Part shown: piece after piece, positions 60,206 through 64,000 of the stretch
Layout: every line of letters starts with the position of its first letter
Numbering within the stretch: the stretch's first letter is position 1
Assembly: GCA_022828595.1 (NCBI GenBank)
Contig: JAKGHH010000002.1
Location: 45,292,222 to 45,356,221 of the forward strand
Origin: Nelumbo lutea
Lineage: Eukaryota > Streptophyta > Magnoliopsida > Proteales > Nelumbonaceae
Length of the DNA stretch: 64,000 bases
Direction of reading: 5' to 3'
The notes under the pieces: generated by a model
Database searches by the model: none
What the model was told of the DNA's origin: nothing
Seen by the model: only the letters and a program-made list of their open reading frames with translations
Program-made: the position numbers and the translations under genes

Positions 60206-60599
60206 TAGGGGTGTCAATGGACTGGTTTTGGGTTGAACTCCATCCAAATCAAAATCCATTTGGACGGATTGGATGGACCAATAAGACATATTGAATTTGG
60301 ATGGACTGGACGGACCAATATGACATATTGGATTGGATCTGGTCCGTCCATAATGAATTTATATTGGATTGAGCCAATATCTGGTCCATTGATAGAAGAT
60401 AAGAACATAGGTGTCAACGGACTAGGTTTGAGTTGAAATCAATCTAAATTAACAGGAATTTGAACATATTGGATAGTCTCTGGATCGGTCCAAAATGGTC
60501 CAAAATATTCACTGGACTGGATTGGACCAAACCCATTTGCAAGGGACTCACATTGGACTGGACCGGATTGGACCAAATCCAATCCAATTGACACCCCTA
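60206..60599. mobile_element. hAT-type MITE, GGGTGTCAATGG family copy 2
   Basis: Ends TAGGGGTGTCAATGG and CCAATTGACACCCCTA. A perfect 8-bp duplication TTGGAAGG lies at 60198-60205 and 60600-60607. The interior is filled with TTGGACGGA / TCCGTCCA-type inverted words. Confidence 0.92.
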
Positions 60600-60641
60600 T
60601 TGGAAGGAATTTGGGAAACCTTTGGAAGCATGTTTAAATCT

Positions 60642-61681
60642 TGATTTTTGATTTTCTAAGTTAATGTTTATATTTTTTTTAAGTAATCACCTATTCTAGA
60701 TGCACCGATGTAATTTCACATTTATCATTTTGCAAAATTTGTACATTATTAAAAAATTAAAAATAAATATAACATTTTAGGGTCCTTTTTGAAATGTGTT
60801 TCTTTAGGTTATGTTTGGTTTGAAGGAAAAAGTGGGGAAAGGGGAAGGTAGGGTAACCTTTACAAACCTTGTATAGGTTTCCCTAACTTCCCTTCTTTTC
60901 CCTACTTTTTCCTTCAAACCAAACATAGCTTTAATGTTCTTTCCGAAGATAAGATATTGAAAGCATTTTAGGGAAGTAAAAAATTAAGGCTAAGTTTGGA
61001 AGGAGTGCAAATACAAATATGTAGAGCGCAAAACCTTGTATTTTGTATGTATTTGTATTGTACTTATTTGTGTTTGTATTTTTTTCCAAACCGAGCCTAA
61101 AGTTTTATCCCGAGAGCAATGAATCGAGTGGATCTCTTGACGGTATTTTATAGGGAGTATCCTGATTTGAAGTAAAAATCAAGCAAAGAAAAGTAAAAAC
61201 AAGACAATAAATAAGAATTTATTGATTTAGTGCAAACACAATTTTTGATTTTCTAAGCTAATGTTTATATTTTTTAAGTACTCGCCTATTCTAGATGTAT
61301 GTATTGATGTAATTTCACATTTATTACTTTGCAAAATTAGTACAAGTATTAAAAAAATAAAAATAAATATAACATTTTAGGATATTTTTTTAATATGTTT
61401 TTCTTTAATGTTCTTTCCGAAGATAAGATATAGAAAACATTTTAGGGAAGTAAAAAAAAATTAAGACTCAGTTTGAAAGGAGTACATATGCAGAATGCAA
61501 AACCTTTTATTTTGTATGTATTTATATTGTAGATAGTTGTGTTTGTAGCCTTTCCAAATTGAGCCTAAAGTTTTTTCCCAAGAGCAGTAAATCGTGTGGA
61601 TCTCTTGATAGTATTCTATAGGGAATATCCTGATTTGAAGTAAAAATCAAGCAAAGAAAAGCAAAAATAATGCAAACACAA
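60642..61681. repeat. Tandem duplication, one unit with MITE and one without
   Basis: Unit 1 (60642-61240) and unit 2 (61241-61681) share TTTTTGATTTTCTAAG, TTCTAGATG, AATTTCACATTTAT, AATATAACATTTTAGG, TTCTTTCCGAAGATAAGATAT, TTTTAGGGAAGTAAAA and GTAAAAATCAAGCAAAGAAA in the same order. Unit 1 carries Tourist copy C; unit 2 has the empty site. Both units also contain the TTTGGAAGG...CCAAACCGAGCC small MITE (about 60988-61100 and 61455-61571). Confidence 0.88.
60807..60930. mobile_element. Tourist-like MITE, copy C
   Basis: Ends GGTTATGTTTGGTTTGAAGG and CCTTCAAACCAAACATAGCT. TTA lies at 60804-60806 and 60931-60933. The empty site in the neighbouring duplicate (TTTCTTTAATGTTC near 61400-61413) confirms the insertion point. 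Confidence 0.92.
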
Positions 61682-61903
61682 ATTTTAAATAAGTAAAATG
61701 TTCCCTAAAATCTATTGATTTCTAATTTTCTCCTATTACAAGTTTTAAATCTTACAAGAGTCGACCATAATCGGCCATCCCCTGAAGTCATCCTTCCTTC
61801 TTTTGGTCTTTTCGTTAATAACTTAATATAACTTGCAAGCAAACCCTCCCATAGGTAAGTAGCGGTTTGTTTCTTCACTTCAGTGAGAAAAGAGAATTCG
61901 TAA

Positions 61904-62032
61904 GGTAGTGTTTGGTTTGAAGGAAAATGTAGGTAAAAGTTGTGTTTGGTTTGAAGGAAAATGTAGGTAAAAGTTGTGTTTGGTTTGAAAGAAAAGGTTT
62001 CCCTACCTTTTTCCTTCAAACCAAACACTGCC
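61904..62032. mobile_element. Tourist-like MITE, copy D, with internal duplication
   Basis: Ends GGTAGTGTTTGG and CCAAACACTGCC. The 34-bp left segment (GTGTTTGGTTTGAAGGAAAA plus TGTAGGTAAAAGTT) is present twice in tandem, and its first part a third time, so the left half is enlarged relative to copies A-C. Confidence 0.85.
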
Positions 62033-62181
62033 TGCATGTAACAAAATACCAGTACCCATATCATTTGATAGGTTCGCTCCAATAGTTAGTATTTGAGTTC
62101 CCTTGAGATTAAACCAATTGTTTGGGAATCAACCTTGCTGCCCTTCTTTTTACTTACCTTTCTGAATTTATTAATTGGAAC

Positions 62182-62580
62182 TAGGGGTGTCAATGGGACT
62201 GCATTTGGTCCAATCTGATCCAGTCCAATGCAAGTCCATTACAAATGGATCAGGTCCAACCCAATCCAATGAATATTTTGTAACATTTTGGTTTGGTCCA
62301 ATTCAATGTCCAAACTGTTTAATTTGTTCAAATTTATTTTAATTTAGATTAATTCTAACATAAACCTGGTCCATTGACACCTATATATATTCCTATAGCT
62401 TCTACCAATTCAGTATAAATTTATTACAGATGGACTAGGTCCAATCAAATCCAATAAATACTTTTGATCATTAAGTCTGGATTGGTCCAATTCCATATGT
62501 TTTGTTGGTCTGTCCAATCGGTCCAAATTGATTTTGGTTTGAATGAGGTCCAATCCAAAACCGATCCATTGACACCCCTA
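62182..62580. mobile_element. hAT-type MITE, GGGTGTCAATGG family copy 3
   Basis: Ends TAGGGGTGTCAATGG and CCATTGACACCCCTA. The flanks ATTGGAAC and CTTGGAGC match at 6 of 8. Similar in length (399 bp) to copy 2. Confidence 0.85.
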
Positions 62581-64000
62581 CTTGGAGCTCAAGGGCATAA
62601 TTCATAACTCTCACTAGCATCAACTTGATATCTTAAAGGAATTGGCATCATATACAATGATCCTCACAAACTTGAAGGTGTGAATCCATGAAGCATAAAG
62701 GGGATTAGCAATGTGATGTTTATTATTAATATTGAAAAATATAATGTGGAATCTTCAAGTTCAAATAATAAAATTTAATTGGTTCATCTTGCTTATTTGT
62801 TTATTGAGATCACTTGATTTATTTATCGATATTTATTTTTACATACAAGCATTTTAATATGTCGAAAGCTACATATCAAACATTGGATCGTATTTCCCCT
62901 CCTTTTTGCATCTATTTGACTTTTCCTTATCAACTTTTGTTGTTAATTTTAGTATTTTTCTATTTGTTTTGCTTGAATACATGTGACTATTTCCATGGGC
63001 AGTGTGATGTAGAATTACTTCAACGTTCCACTTCTGTTGAGAAAATTATACTCAAAAGTGTTTTTTTTCTCTTGTGATTTAGATGGTGTTTGATAAATTT
63101 GAAATCTGAAATCTAAAAAGTTAAAAAGATATTAGAAGTGTTTTAAATCTGAAAAGAGACATAGTTGCTTTTCAACTTTTTAGAGGTTTTGAATAAAGAA
63201 GATTGTTTGTGTTGGATCAAACCTTCAATATCTAAAATTTACTAATTTTACTAATTTACTCCTAAAATAGGCTATATGATAATTTTGAGTTTAATTTGTA
63301 CTATTTCATAAAAATAATTGATTAAATTCAAAATAATATTGAAAAATATGAATAAATTATAAAAATAAAAATAGAATTGAAAATGCATATAAATTTATAA
63401 ATTAAAAATTAAAATAATAATGAAAATAGTAGTAAAGTCCAAGAAGCAATGAACAAAATATTTAATAATTAGCAAGTTAATATCTTAAAACTATTAAAAT
63501 ATTTAATAATTAATGAAACTTAAAATAATTAATACAAATAAAATATGTTTAGTGGAGAAGAAAAATGAATACGACAAACAATCTAAACTACAATAACAAC
63601 GGAGAGGGATTACTCAATAGTCGTTAGTACTCCCTCAAACTACTGTTGTAAAAGTTGAACGCGACGGTTCCGGTTTCGCCTACCCATGATCTCATGTCAT
63701 CTTCGTGCGGTCGTCTTCTATTGTTTAATAATTAATTCTAGATAAACAATTGATCAAGGGAGATATAGACATTTTCGGCTAGTTATGGTTTCAGAGACTT
63801 TGAATGAACATGATTTCAAAGCAGTTGGAACTCAAGCAGACTTAATATGCTTTTCTTCTTCCTCGTTGATGCTTTTGATTCTCTATGACGCCATATACTA
63901 TAGATTCGGCTTTGGACGGATCTACGAGGACATCGGGGAAAGTCGGGGGACGGATCTATGAGTTCCCTCCATGGCTTCAAACCAAATAAGACAACAGAGT
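62581..64000. other. AT-rich spacer to window end, no gene seen
   Basis: No recognisable coding sequence. 63240-63560 is very AT-rich. GC rises after 63600, but no domain is seen before the window ends. Confidence 0.4.

Noticed and set aside
1..64000. CRISPR arrays, bacterial operons, rRNA or intact tRNA genes
   Set aside because: None seen. The tandem repeats lack spacer structure, and the only tRNA-like boxes belong to the SINE-like copy near 39930.

Overview
This is a plant (angiosperm) nuclear genomic window. It has one intact host gene with plant-style introns, long AT-rich spacers, and a dense layering of plant transposons: Tat-type Ty3/gypsy, hAT, Helitron, Mutator-like and Tourist-like elements, LINE tails and an Au-type SINE. 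I cannot name the species. Everything below was read by eye, without database searches.

Layout. (1) 1-13.8 kb: gene-poor DNA with a probable solo LTR (499-1622) carrying a ~60-bp minisatellite, and several short non-autonomous DNA transposons. (2) 13.8-24.6 kb, minus strand: a complete CCR4-NOT subunit 4 (NOT4) E3 ligase gene. Twelve coding exons give a continuous 1,036-codon frame with a RING, an RRM and a CCCH finger. Its introns hold a LINE tail, a Tourist-like MITE and an Au-type SINE. (3) 25.26-45.15 kb: a 19.9-kb nest. A BED-finger hAT transposon with terminal inverted repeats (TIRs) and a 7/8 target duplication is split by a 10-kb Tat-lineage LTR retrotransposon (26696-36726, perfect TSD CTTAT) and by a 6.7-kb non-autonomous Helitron (36942-43611). 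The Helitron carries its own LINE, SINE-like, MULE-MITE and Tourist insertions. Removing the Helitron puts the hAT transposase frame back in register. (4) 46.4-49.15 kb: a Mutator-like element with ~140-bp TIRs that has captured three exons of a Neprosin-domain gene. The splice sites are intact and the frame is open (Pack-MULE type). A later hAT-type MITE sits in the third exon. (5) 52.0-55.5 kb: a ~3.5-kb imperfect palindrome whose axis is occupied by a Tourist-like element, and whose right arm ends at a Helitron 3' terminus. (6) 55.5-64 kb: a decayed PATRONUS/securin-like exon, a 97-bp tandem duplication, a ~0.5-kb tandem duplication in which only one unit carries a MITE, and more hAT- and Tourist-type MITEs.

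Only NOT4 looks like a functional host gene. The rest is a record of successive insertions. The most interesting parts are the Pack-MULE with spliceable Neprosin exons, the retrotransposon's antisense gene with its own TATA box, and the junctions that date the nested insertions relative to one another.
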